64,000 nt of DNA from Phoenix dactylifera (GCF_009389715.1 NC_052407.1:806001-870000), one strand, 5' to 3'; positions 25,076 to 38,079 are shown, numbered from the stretch's first letter. Made by a program: numbers and translations. Notes: generated by a model not told the origin, from the sequence alone.

Positions 25076-25675
25076 CGCAATCAAGAGAGGGTGATGGAGT
25101 TCTCGGGAGGGGCCGACCCCAAGGCTGGCGGCACCGCATCGGAAGCCCAATAGTTCCACATCGAAAAGACTCGTTTTAGAGCCTGGGCATATGAGGTGGG
25201 TATCTCCTAATCCCGCAGACGCGTTTTGGAAGGAAAACAAAACCGGGGAGGAGTGAGGGACGCTTGCATGAAGCTCCGAAACCGAACAATATCTGGCAGG
25301 GGAGCTCCGCGGTCCCTCCTCATGTGGCCCCCACGTGGGCACTGGGTGCCTCACATGCCCCAAGGAGGCGGGGGCTTGACATTTGGTATCAGAGCCGAGG
25401 ACGACTCTTGTTCGATGGTGGAAAGGGTGTGAGGCCCAATAGTCCCACATCGGAAAGACTCGTTCTAGAGCCTGGGCATATGAGGCGGGTGTCTCCTAAT
25501 CCTACAGACGTATTTTGGGAGGAAAACAAAACCGGGGAGGGGTGAAGGACGCTTGCGTGAAGCCCCGGAATCGGACAATATCTGGCAGGGGAGTTCCGCG
25601 GTCCCTCCTCATGTGGCCCCCACATGAGCACTGGGTGCCTCACGTGCCCCGAGGAGGCGAGGGCGTGACAATAGC

Positions 25676-26570
25676 TAACTAAGCAAGAGCTATGTTACAA
25701 CTTCAAAAATAAGAATCAATTTTTAAAAAAATCGCTCTTACTGCAACAAAATATGTGTGTGTGTATATATATACATGGAATAATATATTTTAAATATTAA
25801 ACAAATCTCTAATTCTAAAATCAACTACTTGGATTCCTTTCCATGAGATCGTAAAACCTTGCCCTATGTCGCATCATCACCTTCGTTAGAAGCCCCAGAT
25901 CCTAAGAGTGTCAAATGTAAATTCTGTACCTTTGAACCACTTAATTATTTGGCTATAACTATAAGATTTTGAACAAATTTGCCGACATAACACGTTTAGT
26001 AATGCTTGTTGAATTATAATTTATAAAAGGACAAGGAGCAACATCCTGCGCTCACCCCTTAAAACTTGACTAGCAACATGCTACTTGATCTTTTTAATGG
26101 CAAATTATAGGGCAGGCACTCCACTCATGCATTTCTATATTTCTTAGTATGCAAAGGGTGCTACTTCAGTTGGGGAGCTAGGATTGGAAACTTTCTCCCA
26201 TATGCTATGCTCACAAAACAAGAAAAGAGGAGAAATATGATGAAATGTATCATTGATTTTTTTCTCTTACGTATCTTGAGCACAAGGCCCACAATTTTCT
26301 TCTGGTAAAGATTTTATCTTTTAGAGTAACTTGGTGCGTCTAACTTTAAGAATCTTGTTATCAGTATCTTGCCACGTGTAATGCATATGAGAAATGCGAT
26401 ATCTATGATAAACTCAAAACTTGAAGCAAACTATTGGCTTCTACTTGTCATCCCCCCTTTCTTTTTATTAATATAGACCCCTTTAAGAAATATAAAACAC
26501 AATGATCATGTTAGAGTTTCCCTATCATGGAGTTGGGCATTGGTGTTATCTAAACTTTTGAACTTGTCTT
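25676..26570. other. AT-rich intergenic
   Basis: Short GT/TA microsatellite at 25752-25772. No gene or mobile element recognised. Confidence 0.5.
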
Positions 26571-26572
26571 TA

Positions 26573-27450
26573 TATATATATAGATAGAAATAGAGACAGT
26601 GCTGTAGATAATATAGTAGATAGGATTATAGATCCAAAAAAATCTCGGTATAACCTCTATACTTATTACAAGGAAAGTAAAGAGAATGTCAAAACCCTCT
26701 TCAAAACTCCAAAATAAAATTTAAAAAAATCATAAAAAAATCAAAAAAAGACTCTATTGAAAAAATATATATTTGAACTCTTCAAAAAAATTATATATAT
26801 GCTCGTTTGGTTCGCGAGAAGCATTTTTTCTTCTAAGAATATGATTTCTACGAAGCAGATTCCTTGTAAGAGGATGCCTGAAAAAATACTTTTGGCATGT
26901 TTGGTTGACAATGAAAAAATGACAGATTTTGCTTATGTTTGGTTGACCATCCACTTTCCTGAAAAATTTATGTGTATTCCTATTATACTCTTAATAAAAA
27001 TTAGGTCTTTAATGCCTCTTTAATGCTAAAGGACTTTTTTGGAAAAAAATAAAAACGAAATAATTCTCGGCTCATGGAAAAGTAACTTTTCCATGTTTCT
27101 CATGGAAAAGACTTTTCAATGATTCCCATGTAAATACAACTTTCTCTTCTCTCTCATTTGAAAACTCCAACCAAACAAGAGACATCTCATTATTTTCCGT
27201 TGACCATACTTTTTTTTCTTTTTTCTCCATGAACCAAACGAGCCCTATATATATAGATAGAAATAGAGAGATAATATAGTAGATAGGATTATAGATCCAA
27301 AAAAATCTCAATATAATCTCTATACTTATTACATGGAAAGAAAAGGGAATGTCAAAACCCTCTTCAAAATTCCAAAATAAAATTAAAAAAATCATAGAAA
27401 AAATCAAAAAAAAAGAAAATAAAAGACTCTACTGAAAAAAAAAAATATTT
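26573..27450. repeat. ~200-bp direct repeats on both sides of MITE copy 1
   Basis: 26573-26780 and 27246-27435 are direct copies with small indels; both contain TAGATAGAAATAGAGA, GGATTATAGATCCAAAAAAA, AATGTCAAAACCCTCTTC. The MITE lies exactly between them. Confidence 0.85.
26801..27245. mobile_element. Tourist-like MITE copy 1
   Basis: Left end GCTCGTTTGGTTCGCG, right end GAACCAAACGAGCCC, inverted complements; 445 bp, non-coding. Shares internal TTTTGGCATGTTTGGTTGAC with the copy at 49915-50395. The first GGG of the left end is missing, and TA-rich flanks hide any target duplication. Confidence 0.85.
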
Positions 27451-28140
27451 GATCTTCAAACTTAAGAAAATCCATGGGAGAGAAAAAAAAAAATGCTGAC
27501 TCCTAGGTGGAAGAAAAAAATATTCGAATTGGTTTCCTTTTCTTTTTATCCTTCTCGAACTGGTTTCCTTTTGTTTTCATCCTGACCAAATTTGTTGCCT
27601 CTCGGCTACAGTTAAAAAATGAAAATAGAAATATTTCTTTCCGGGCTAACCTTTCTCGGGGGTGCAGCGTGAAGCCATGCGAGAGATGGGGATAAAGGGG
27701 AAGAAATCATGAGCTCAGCATGTCGCAAGGAAAACGTATGCTTCTCAGCAACGCCATTCTGACCAAAGCGGTCAATCTCTCTCGCTCGCTCGCTCGCTCT
27801 CTCTCTCTTTTTGATAGGATATCCTTTTTCCACATTCCTGAAACCATCCAATCTTTGATTCCATGGCAAACCCCACAATTGTTTACATTGGTACGTTTTT
27901 TTTTTTCTTTTCTATTTATTCGTATACATCACGAATCCTAAGTAGAAAAAAAAAATCATTAAAAGCAAGGAAAATCAGCGAAATTTGTATATTTTTTCAT
28001 GCATCTATTTATTCCGCTATAAAATTTGACAGAAATTCCGGAATTAAAGAAAACCAATGGAGTTAGTTTTCTAACTAAGAATCACCCCAAAGAAAATCCC
28101 AGCATTTTCCCACCTCCTATCTCTTTTCTAAGATCTGAAA
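27451..28140. other. AT-rich intergenic
   Basis: A CTCG/CTCT microsatellite at 27774-27809; otherwise nothing recognised. Confidence 0.5.
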
Positions 28141-28145
28141 ACCTC

Positions 28146-28960
28146 TTCACTGATTTTTTTTTTTTTGTATAAAAGGAGGCAAAAAGAAGCGGCCCAACTT
28201 TTATTGAAGATTAATTATATTCACAATAGAAATGAGTTACATTATCGAGGGAATAAAGGAACAAATGCTAGAAAAAGAAGCTAAATGGCCCCAAACCAAG
28301 TATCTAATAATCAGGATAGAAAATGTTGATCCTCGTAAGAAGAAGCAATGAAGGAAAGGATCTCATTCGGACCTATAAGTAGGAGCATTCATTGCCTGAA
28401 AGTTTCAAACAATTTCTCAAAAAATTTCAGTCCAACACTTTCCTGCTATACCATCTTCTTTTGAACATGAAGAGCTCTGTTTTGTTTATCTCAAAAGATT
28501 AAGCTGTTGTACTCCTTCCCACATCCGAATGAGATATGTCTGGTACCTCCTTTGAAGTATAATACAATCTACTGAAAGGCCTCAGAGCAGATGTAGTTGG
28601 CTGAAACTCCAACATATGTAACCAAGGCAGAACCATGCTGACAAGGAAAAACATGATCCACTGCTCAAGCAATCTAAAATAAGAGCATTTCTTGAAAAAA
28701 ATAGAAAAAAAAAATCAATTGCATTAGTCATCCACGAGCTTAAAGGCAGTATTCTTCACTTTTTTGGACCAAATATTTCTTAGCTCTATCTGCATAATAG
28801 AATCGCATAGCCCCAACCAAGCATTAAAAAAATTAAGTCTCTTTGCCGTATTTGAGGCAACTAAAGATCTTTTTTTTAGGAACATTCTTGTGTTCCGCTC
28901 CTTCTAACAGGTCCAATATATACTCGCAATCAACATGAGAATGACAGACTGTGCATATTT
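28146..28960 (-). mobile_element. LINE-like 3' end
   Basis: On minus the segment ends in AATAAAAGTTGGGCCGC, a short T-rich stretch and 14 A, the usual tail of plant LINEs. The sequence upstream has no open frame, only fragments that might be a zinc-finger/RT remnant. Left boundary is a guess. Confidence 0.45.
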
Positions 28961-30780
28961 TGTAAAATGGTTCATCCTCCAATCAATGAATAGATTTTCA
29001 AAACTTAGTTGAGGATGAAGCATCCACCATGCCGGATGCTCCAAATCCTCTATTCCATAGCAATAAAATGAGACGTCCTCTGTATTGTTCTTTTGCTGAT
29101 GGTTTGTTTCTTTCTATGTTTATCTTGCATGTGACTTATAATTTTTGGTTGTTATTTGGCAGCCAAGACCAAGCTGATGCTGCGAATAGTAAGGGATTGC
29201 TTTGGTGTCCTTTGTGCTACATACGACCTCAAAGAGTTTTCTTTCAGTATTCACACAAAAAATCAGCATTTCCCAGTATTTCTTTCAGTATTTTTATATT
29301 ATTTTTTAATTAAATATTAACATCCATTAATCCTTTGGATTACTTCTTTGATTATTCTAGTTATATTAATTTATGCATACACATCCATTAAAATTTAATA
29401 AATATTAACTTCTATTAATATGTAATTCTTTTGTTTGTTTCTTTTTTATTATATAAAGGTAGTGTTCGAATTGCAACCTCGCATTTAGTATTATAGCAAT
29501 AGAAAGTAACAGAAAATCAAAAAAAAAAAATCTTGCCTCTTGGTTAGTACTACAATTTTTTCAAATTACTCCATTGATTATTTCTATTATTTTAACTTTA
29601 TCTTAAATTTTTTATTTTATAAAAATAAATTTTATTTTTCTCTTCTTGTAATTTCTTCAATTATTCGTTGCCATTAGTTGTTGAGCAAAGAGATAAAGAG
29701 GAAAAGAAAAGATGTGATGGGTAAAAGTGGACATAACTCTTATTGTCTATTCTGAGGTTAATCCTCGTATATTCGATATTGATGATCACGATACTGTATT
29801 AATAATAGCAACATTAATTTGCCTAAATGATATGAAGTAGGTGAATTCAGACCGAATCCGTTTCCAAGAATTGTAGGAGAATTTGGTGAACTATCAAACC
29901 TACGATAAGAAAGGGATATTAATCAAGGTAACTAATCCACTATAATATCTTAATATAATAGTAGTCTTATGTATCAAAGACTAAATCTAATTTCATTTTG
30001 CTTTGTTAACCTTGCCTCTATTTCTTTCTACAATTGAATTGGCAGCCGTGCATAGGCGATCAAATCAACAATAAGGGCCAGTAGACCTGCTCAACGGGCG
30101 AGTTGGGCAGTTTGCTCAGCCTAAGGTGTCCCTTCATTTTTTTTAGGCTTGGATCCGGAAGTGTGAGCCCGCTACTTATTGGGCTTCATGCTTTGGTCAA
30201 AAATCTTTCTCTTTAAATTTTAATAAAGATTTATATATAAAGATTTACTTAATATTTAGGTTTATATAAATATTAAATACTTAATTTATTATCAAAATTT
30301 AATAAATATTAATATTTACTATTAATAGAAGTTAATTTAATGTTCAAATTGTACTCAAAAATATTTAGTATTTATGAACAAATTAATATTATTATTAATA
30401 TAAAATTAATATATAACTTATTCATATTAATACTTATTTAATAAAGAGGTTAAATATATAATTAATATATAATTTATTAGCATAGGAATTGTTAATATGG
30501 AGCCGATTCATACCTTCACCTTTCTATCAAATAATACTTTTCATTATCTCCTTGCACATAGCATAGATATCATTCTTGTTAACTATTACGCAAAAGCCCT
30601 AGAGCCATCCGTCGCTTTCATCTGCAAATATACTTTTCTTAAGATGGAAAAAAACATTTCTATTCAAATATCTCTCTTTATTAAAAATAGAACAAAGATA
30701 AATGCACCATGAAAAATAAAGTGAATTTAGCTATTCAGGTGGTATGGAAGAACTAAAATCCTCAATCAAACCAAGCCATA
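28961..30780. other. AT-rich intergenic
   Basis: Very AT-rich, no gene supported. The 94-codon plus frame at 29029 has no recognisable family and no neighbouring exons. Confidence 0.5.
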
Positions 30781-30793
30781 ATGATCCATCTAT

Positions 30794-30810
30794 CACGTGC
30801 ATGGCACGTG
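30794..30810. promoter_or_regulatory. two G-boxes upstream of the RCC1-like gene
   Basis: CACGTG occurs at 30794-30799 and again at 30805-30810, 11 bp apart and about 90-100 bp before the first in-frame ATG. G-boxes are bound by bZIP and bHLH factors such as HY5 and PIFs in plants; use here is inferred. Confidence 0.6.
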
Positions 30811-30897
30811 ACAAGTTTTGGTTGGCGTAAAAGAAAAGGAAAAGGGTAATTAAAAAGAAAAGAAAAAATCGGCAGAAAGCCACAATCCTAGCTATTA

Positions 30898-33800
30898 ATG
30901 CAGCCTAGTTTGCAGCGGAGGAGATTTATATCGGGTGGGAAGTTGAGCATGGAAGGAGACTTCTTGGAAGAGAAGGCGGCCGTGGCCATGGGGGAAGAGG
31001 ACAGGTACGACGAGGAGGTCCGAGCCTGGAGCTGGGGCGCGGCCTCCGATGGCCAGCTCGGGACGGGCACCCTCGAGGACCAGCTTTTCCCCCAGCCCCT
31101 CCTCAACTTCCCACCCCTCTCCTCCGCCGCCGCCGCACGTCGCATCGCCCAAATAGCTTGCGGTGGCGCCCATTCAATCGCCTTAACCGGTAACGACCAA
31201 GAAATCCTTCGCTCCAAGATTCCATCTTCACCACTTCAACTCGGAATTCGATACTGTTGTGTGTTAATCACACACAAGCTCTCAGCTTTTAGCTAAAAAT
31301 TGAATCTTTAAGTGTTTCGAGGGTTTGGAACTGTTGGTCTTAGTGATTTTCCCGTCTTGATATGAGATTATCTTTGCTTAGTTTAGAAGCAGGGTGGGGT
31401 GGATTAGCTAGGGTTTTGGTGGATATCTTCCTGTAGGCTAACACTTTTTATCATGGAAAGCTTAGATTTAAAGGTGGAATGCCAGTAGACTGCATTGTCG
31501 ATGTATTAAGGATTTTGGCAATACACATATATGGGTAATCTAGATTGCTAAATTGTTTAGATGCATCAGAGCGTATGTATGTCAGAGGGTTCAAAACATG
31601 TCTATTTTAGTCAGCAAGTAATTTTAAACTAACCTTGTTAGACGTAATTCAGCGTATCAGTTATTTAACGTATGGCAATTAAAACTTTTGTTCTAATAGG
31701 ACCTTGCATTTTGTTATAAATTACTTTCAGATAGCATGCAGTACAAATACAATCATCTCTGATGTATATAGGATATATTCAGGAACGCATAGAATCATCT
31801 GTGAGACACTTTTGGTTTTTTTTGGGAAAGTTACTGCCTTGTTCTATGTGCAAATCTCTAGTCCACCTTGACTATAAACTTTGTCTGAAATTGATTTCAG
31901 ATTATGATCAAGTGTGGGCAAGAAAGCTACCTTCTGTAATTAGAGGATGAATGCCCTTTAATGACATATGCAGATATATTTAAATTGTTTTGGAAGTTAT
32001 AATTATTTCCTTACAATGAATTTGATTTTATGGCTAGTTTCTTCTTCGTTCTTAAAATTCGTCGCTGAATGTTATTCATTTTTTTTTTGGGGAAGAATGT
32101 TTTTGTTATTGAAGTGCCACAACTTGTTAATGATGCCGACTTTATGATTTCAAGTTTCCATCTGGCTGTTACTGCTTAGTCACTTTGAAACTCTGCTAGT
32201 GACTTTGGATCACCTTTTATAAGCTCTGCATTCAATTTATATGGCCATGTTTTTATGTTGAGAAACTTCATCAGATTGATTTTTCTACTTGTAGTGATCC
32301 TTCAGTATTTCCTTTCATGTTTATAATCTTGGAATGCTGCTTGGCATTTCCCTCATAATTACCATAACACTTTGATATGGATGAAAAATAATATGTTTTA
32401 TGCTAAAATGAAATGGTGTCTACTTCACTGACAGTTTTATAGGTGATGGTAGGGCACTGACATGGGGGAGGGGTACATGTGGTCAACTCGGTCACCAAGA
32501 GCTGTCAAACTGCTTGCTGCCAAAGCCTGTAAAGTTCCTTGAAAGCTTTACTATAACCTATGTCTCTGCTGGATGGAATCACTCTGGCTTTGTTACAGGT
32601 TTCTAAATGCTGGAACAATTACTTACTCTTCTTTACCTGATACAGAGATTAAAGTTCAGTTTTATTTTGATGCTTTAATGTGACAAAGGGAATATGAAAT
32701 TAAAAAATATAAATTAGACAGAAAACGTAAAATTTTAGAAGTTAGCATTATATGCACTACAGATACGACTGGCAAGATACTATTACTAGGATACTGATTA
32801 CTGGTGCATATTCATGTGGCGGTAAAGTATAAAGCCATCATATTGAAGTTCAATTCTCAGCTCTGGTATATCATGTGCTATTTTTAATGCTGAATGTGCA
32901 TTTGATAAGGCAGCTTTTCATTCTTACTGTTAGTATGTTACTGTGTCATCAGTGCATGTTGTCTGCCCACTTTCAATGTTGCTTTTGATCTTTGCCGTGA
33001 TGGTTCTCCCTCTGTTTCTTTTTCCTGCTTCTCAGATACAGGACAACTCTTTATGTGTGGGGATGGCTCATTTGGGCAGCTTGGAAATGGAGATCATCAA
33101 TCACATGGTTCCCCTGTTGAAGTCTTATTTTTTTCTTCAAAGCATGTTGAGCAAATAGCATGTGGGATGCGCCATTCTCTTGCACTGGTGTCTGGTAAAA
33201 ATATTAATGATTTATGCCTATTCATGAATTTAAAATTGATAATGCTAATTCTGTTTCAGTTGAATGTTGACAAGCTTAATTTGCTTTATTTATCAGCTTC
33301 CCTTGCAAAGCCTGAAAAGAAAGCCACGAAATTCAATGGATACTAAATTATTCTTTTATTAAATTCATTTTTTTTTCTGGCAGAAGTTTGAGAAAATGAA
33401 CTTGAAGAAGCAATATTCAAGATTTATTTTCATGAAATCCTACATGTCTGTCTATCTTGTCACGATTGTCTGATATGGATGTATCTGGACATTGATTAGT
33501 GATTTTGGCACCAATGTCTATTTTAACATATATTTAGCCTCACATAAGCTGTTTTTTCCCCCAGTTTCCATTTTGAGCTTCAAATATAGCTTTTCATACC
33601 ATACCACTACAAAAAAGTTGTAATGTAACTTGTGTCGAGTACAAGTTACACTTCATCCTTGTTCTGTATTTAATTATAATAATCTGATAACCATCCATCG
33701 ATATATCATGTTCCTGGTTGATACTTTAACATCATAAAACTAAATAAACTTATATGTCACAAATGGAAGAGTTTCAAAATTTCAAAACAAAGAAATGACA

Positions 33801-36800
33801 CAGCTGACATGATTCTATCATGCACATGCATACACGTATGTAATATATGCTAAACTGAAACAAATGCTATATATGCATTCTCATATGTCACATGCTAAAC
33901 TCAAAACGATTATATGCGAGGACAGAACAAATTGGTGATATTGAAAAGTAACATTAAATGGGGAATAGTCAAAATCTATCATGCCACATAGAATGATTAA
34001 TTAGTTTCCTCACGTAAGATTAGATTGGAGTATTTCAATGTTACTAGCATAAGCCCAAGCACTAGATCATTGAGAAAGTAGTTGTAATTTCACATCCGGA
34101 TGGAGTTCCATGAGTATCAATTATGTTAAAACGTAAGTAACACATTAATCATTTGAGTTCTGATCTGATGGACATTGGATGTTGCTTCGATTTGGCTAAA
34201 ACGCTTAGATGCAATGCTCTATATAAATTGAGGATTAAAGTGTCAATTAGTATATTGCCAAAAGAGTGTCAGTTAGACTGTTTTATGCTATGTAATTATT
34301 AGTAGACTACAACCAAGGGGGAAACACTATTAAAATCAAAGTTTAAAGTTTTGCACATAGTGCTTGTGGTTGTCAAAGGTTTGGCAGGATAATGGCATGC
34401 CTCTCTCTTGTTCTAGTAATTAGAAGAACAAACCCAAGGTTTTAGGTACTGGAATATTTGTGAACAGTGTGGATATCATTTGAAAATGAACAACTCAGAT
34501 AGAATCGAACTTTCGATTGATCCGGGACTTGAGATCTTATGGATGAAGATATGGTCTCTATGGACCCCATTGAATTTCATTCAGAGGGGGAACCCTATAG
34601 AGATCTTCTTATCAAAGAAAGATAGGTTTAACTGAAGCTGTTCAAACATGGATAGGTCATATGTCAACTATCACAAGAGAGGTAGCAGCGAGACTTGGAC
34701 CTAGGGCCTTGTGATACTCAACGAGTGTATACAGAGAAAATAAAGTTTTTATGATTTTTTATAAAGAAGCAGGACCACCAGACCCCTAAATTGTGGATTC
34801 TTGTGCCAGAGAGAGACTCCCCAACCTTAGCTTTTTCCTCCAATTCCTCGATCTTTTGTTTACTAACCATGTACTGATTCAAACCTGAAGGGACCATTCC
34901 AGACTGATAAGGAACCAATACTTGGTATGCCCCCTGTACTGACTTGGAATCCAGATGGGTGTGTTGTATTAACTCTTGGTACACCTGTACCGGTTGAGTG
35001 CTAGTATGTGTAGCGGTCTTAGTACCTAAAACCTTGCACCGAAAATACTAAATAACGAGGCATGCCACGAATCATTGTCTCATTCTTTGTTAAGGCAACC
35101 CTTGTATTATGTTAATAATCTCATATCTCTGTACTCACCGACTTACCTTGGGAATTTCATGGCATTCCTCTCTCTCTTACCAAAGTTGCCTTGGCCAAGA
35201 ATAAGACACCAAGTCATTGTGAGGGTGGATGTTATATCAAGTCCTGGCTAAAAACACTTTGATCCTGAAAGTAGATCACATGTAAATGGGATAAAGCTTG
35301 TTGAAAGACTAAACCTGAGTTTGTGTGCTTGAGAACTCCAATTCATTGCTAGCTTATGTGCATGTGTTGTAATGCCCTCAGTTCAGTTACCTTTCCTTGA
35401 CGGCAACTGTAATGCTGTATATGTGGATGATACATCCAAAAAGAATGTCAGATTATCATGTGGATATAAATCTCGACCCAAGTTTCAGATGGTGGCATGG
35501 AAACACACACAAACTAGTGACTTAGAAAATATTGACTAGAGCATATAATTTCATGATTGGCATTTCTGAAAATGCTGTAACTCAAATTGTGGATGCTTGG
35601 TTTTATGAGAGTAAACTAGATGACTTCATCATTTAAAGATTTGTGTAAATTAGTTTCCAAAAGTCTAGTCATAATTCAAACTTCTAATATTGTTCTGCTA
35701 TATTTACAGCAGGAACAGCTATTTGGCTGAATTGAGATTACATAATTTTTGGATCTTTGACCATAAGTGCTGTATCTCAAGAATCAGAAATTGATTCTGT
35801 GGATTTGTACGTACTTACAGCATGTGGTAATCAGATGCAGGATCATCGGGCAGTTCAATCTACGGTTTTGGTTCTGGGAGACATGGGCAGATCGGTATGT
35901 TTGAATCTGGAACCCAGAGATCACATAATTTTCCCAAAGTTATTGAAGGATTTGAGAATTGTGAAGTTGTTAGTATATATGCCAATGGAGACCATAGTGC
36001 TGCATTGTCTGGTAAATTCTGCAGATTGTTTTTGTTTGTATAATATTCATATATTTTTCTTGTGGTATTACTTGAAATTATTCTGCTTTTGTATCAGCTG
36101 ATGGTCGGTTATACATTTGGGGCAGAAGATTCAGTGGAAGATCGGATGATCACACTCCTCAAATTTCGCCTTCACCTTCGAGGATCACTCAAGTTGCTCT
36201 GGGATGGAATCATGCTTTAGTATTAACTGGTACATAAGTCAAGAAAAATCGATATTATTAAGCTCTATATTGTAGCATGTGGCATGTCTGAACTTTCTTG
36301 ATTATGGTGCAGATAATGAACTGTATATGTTTGGTGGGTATCGCCATGGGATGCTCAGTGGTTCTCCCCAGATGAGCCCAATGCAGCAGACACTGGTTCC
36401 ATGTGCTCAAGGTATTAGCTCAGATGGCAACTCTCTGGTATTTTCAATTTCTGGTCTCTGACCAAAACTAGAACTATGAAATGCTGCGAGATTGAAGCTT
36501 GTGCCTTTTAGTGCAAGAAGAGGCAATTTGTTGTCATCAAGTCGTCTCTGATTATTGTTAACTGTTTCTTCTAAGGCCAACGGATATCTGTCTTTTAGAA
36601 GAAGAAAAAAAGAAAGAAAACTGTCTTGACTGCCAATAAACATATATTATATGTATCCTGCTCAAATTTTTTTTATTCCTAGACCTCAAATTTGCCACTA
36701 AGCAGCAGACTTAAAGGTCTGAAAATGGAATGCCAAATTGGTTTTTTTTACATAATTATTTTCTGACAAATGGAAGGTATATTCATAAGCTTCTTGGGAA

Positions 36801-37564
36801 AAAAATGCATTGGTAAGGGAAATTGTATGCATGAATATTAAAATTCTAATAATGAGCAAGAACTGAAGCACTATTGGAAGCATATTTGATGTCTGTTCCA
36901 AGGTGGTTTTTTTTCTTCTCTTTTTCCCCCCCCTTTTTTTTTTGTGGTGCATGCATGTTTTTTTTCTTCCTTAGGGAGGGGGACATGTCATGATGAAAGT
37001 TCTTTGGATCATTCATGTTGGCATGAGTAAAAAAAGGCTAAAATAGTAACTTTTCCAACACCTCATGCAATTTATTTGGTTATAGAAGTTTGCAAATGTG
37101 TAACACAAAATGGAATATTTTGTGAGGCAAGTTATTTGGTACCTTCTCTTTGTGTCTATTCAGTACTTATTTTACCCTACTAAGTCATCTAAGGTGTATT
37201 TGACTTGGCATTTTTACAGCACGGACTCTGGAGAGGGTACCTTGTCTTGATGAAAATGTTGTGCGCATTGCAGCTGGTGCCGAGCATTCCGCTCTTATAA
37301 CAGGTAAGCTAATACAGTAGATATTATATTTATTCTGCTAAAAACAGTCTAAGTTGTGATTTTTCACTTGGAAATTATTTATTTTCAGAGAAAGGAACAA
37401 TCATGACATGGGGCTGGGGAGAACATGGCCAGCTTGGACTGGGGAACACGTATGATCAAACTTGCCCCCAGAGAGTTAATATAGACTACAAGGGATCAAG
37501 TGCTTCTGCTCAACTAGGGATTTACTGTGGCAGTGGATTTACTATTGTGGCGAAAGTAGACTAA
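30898..37564 (+). CDS. RCC1-repeat beta-propeller protein (UVR8/RCC1 family)
   Basis: Eight exons: 30898-31189, 32443-32598, 33036-33194, 35841-36011, 36098-36229, 36313-36411, 37220-37303, 37389-37564. They join in one frame of 1269 bp (422 aa), every intron interrupting after the first base of a codon at a blade end. Repeats are clear: [122 protein letters not shown], interleaved with CGxxHS-type strands, so about seven blades. This is the size of a propeller alone, with no UVR8-type C-terminal COP1-binding tail visible, so it is better called RCC1-like than UVR8. Start uncertain: 30898, 30949 and 30988 are all in-frame ATGs. Role could be nuclear or organellar; not decidable here. Confidence 0.9.
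31190..32442 (+). other. intron 1 of RCC1-like gene
   Basis: 1.25 kb, T-rich, nothing else recognised. Confidence 0.7.
33195..35840 (+). other. intron 3 of RCC1-like gene
   Basis: 2.6 kb; holds the accD-derived insert (34453-34675) and, at about 34860-35030, a run of GTACTGA / GGTACACCTGTACCGGTTGAG words like those at 130-200 and 58300-58400, perhaps one dispersed repeat. Confidence 0.6.
34453..34675 (+). pseudogene. accD: plastid accD fragment in nuclear intron (NUPT)
   Basis: A broken frame reads [20 protein letters not shown] then SIDPG, and in a shifted frame [15 protein letters not shown], and then TEAVQT. This is the zinc-finger region of the acetyl-CoA carboxylase beta subunit, a chloroplast-encoded gene (CxxCGYHLKM is its hallmark). 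The copy has at least two small deletions and frame shifts, so it is an old transfer from plastid to nucleus, in the same direction as the host gene. No neighbouring plastid genes are seen on either side. Confidence 0.85.
36412..37219 (+). other. intron 6 of RCC1-like gene
   Basis: 0.8 kb with T and C homopolymer runs; no other content recognised. Confidence 0.6.
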
Positions 37565-38079
37565 AGATATTCCGAAAATTTGTTTTCATTCTGTAACTCT
37601 ATGGTTCAAGTATCAGTGTCAGCTTCTGTTATGAAATTTTGGTTCTTATAATTATTTTATATAAATGACTTATGGAGTACTCTCTCAAGCATGCATACAC
37701 ACATCCAATGAAATAATGTTGTCTTGATGATATTAAAGATAGCATGTGGTACAGTAAGATGGCTCATAAACAGGACACATCGACTGAAATTAGCTTTAGG
37801 ATCCCCCATATCATGAGCTAGCTGCAATGAGTTAGGAGATGGATGCACTAATAAACGGGTATCTGGAAACATTTCTGCATTCAGAAAGGAAAGGCTTAAA
37901 TCGCTCGAAGGCCTTAACAAGTCCCAGAACATCTCCCTTGTTTTGCAAAAGATACAGGTCTATATTTTTACAGTGGATGTGTTAAATTTTGTACTGCAGC
38001 TTTTATATTTTTTGCCATGCTGAAGTTTACTACAGCTGTATCTTGTATCATGGTTCTATTCTTTGAGAAACTGGTTTTG
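37565..38079. other. 3' flank of RCC1-like gene
   Basis: No gene supported. Confidence 0.5.

Larger units (their letters stand above)
22794..25670. mobile_element. composite TRIM-B block with inverted LTR ends and 5-bp TSD
   Basis: Left part, minus orientation: LTR 22794-23006, interior with PBS 23007-23052, LTR 23053-23296, second interior with PBS 23297-23345. Right part, plus orientation: LTR ~25145-25381, interior 25382-25427, LTR 25428-25670. Each interior carries TGGTATCAGAGCC, the initiator-Met primer-binding site. The block therefore begins TGTCACGCCC and ends GGGCGTGACA, and is flanked by ATAGC on both sides (22789-22793 and 25671-25675). The middle, 23346-25140, starts TGTCACGCCCCAAATCC and is like a longer gypsy-type LTR in minus orientation. 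No coding sequence. Confidence 0.7.

Noticed and set aside
24886-25080. Lys/Arg/Glu-rich minus frame
   Set aside because: Translation of a pyrimidine tract.
22802-25643. Several 70-137-codon frames with similar peptides (PHMRRVSPNPADVF, RNRTISG...)
   Set aside because: They repeat because they are the TRIM-B LTR read in different frames; not genes.
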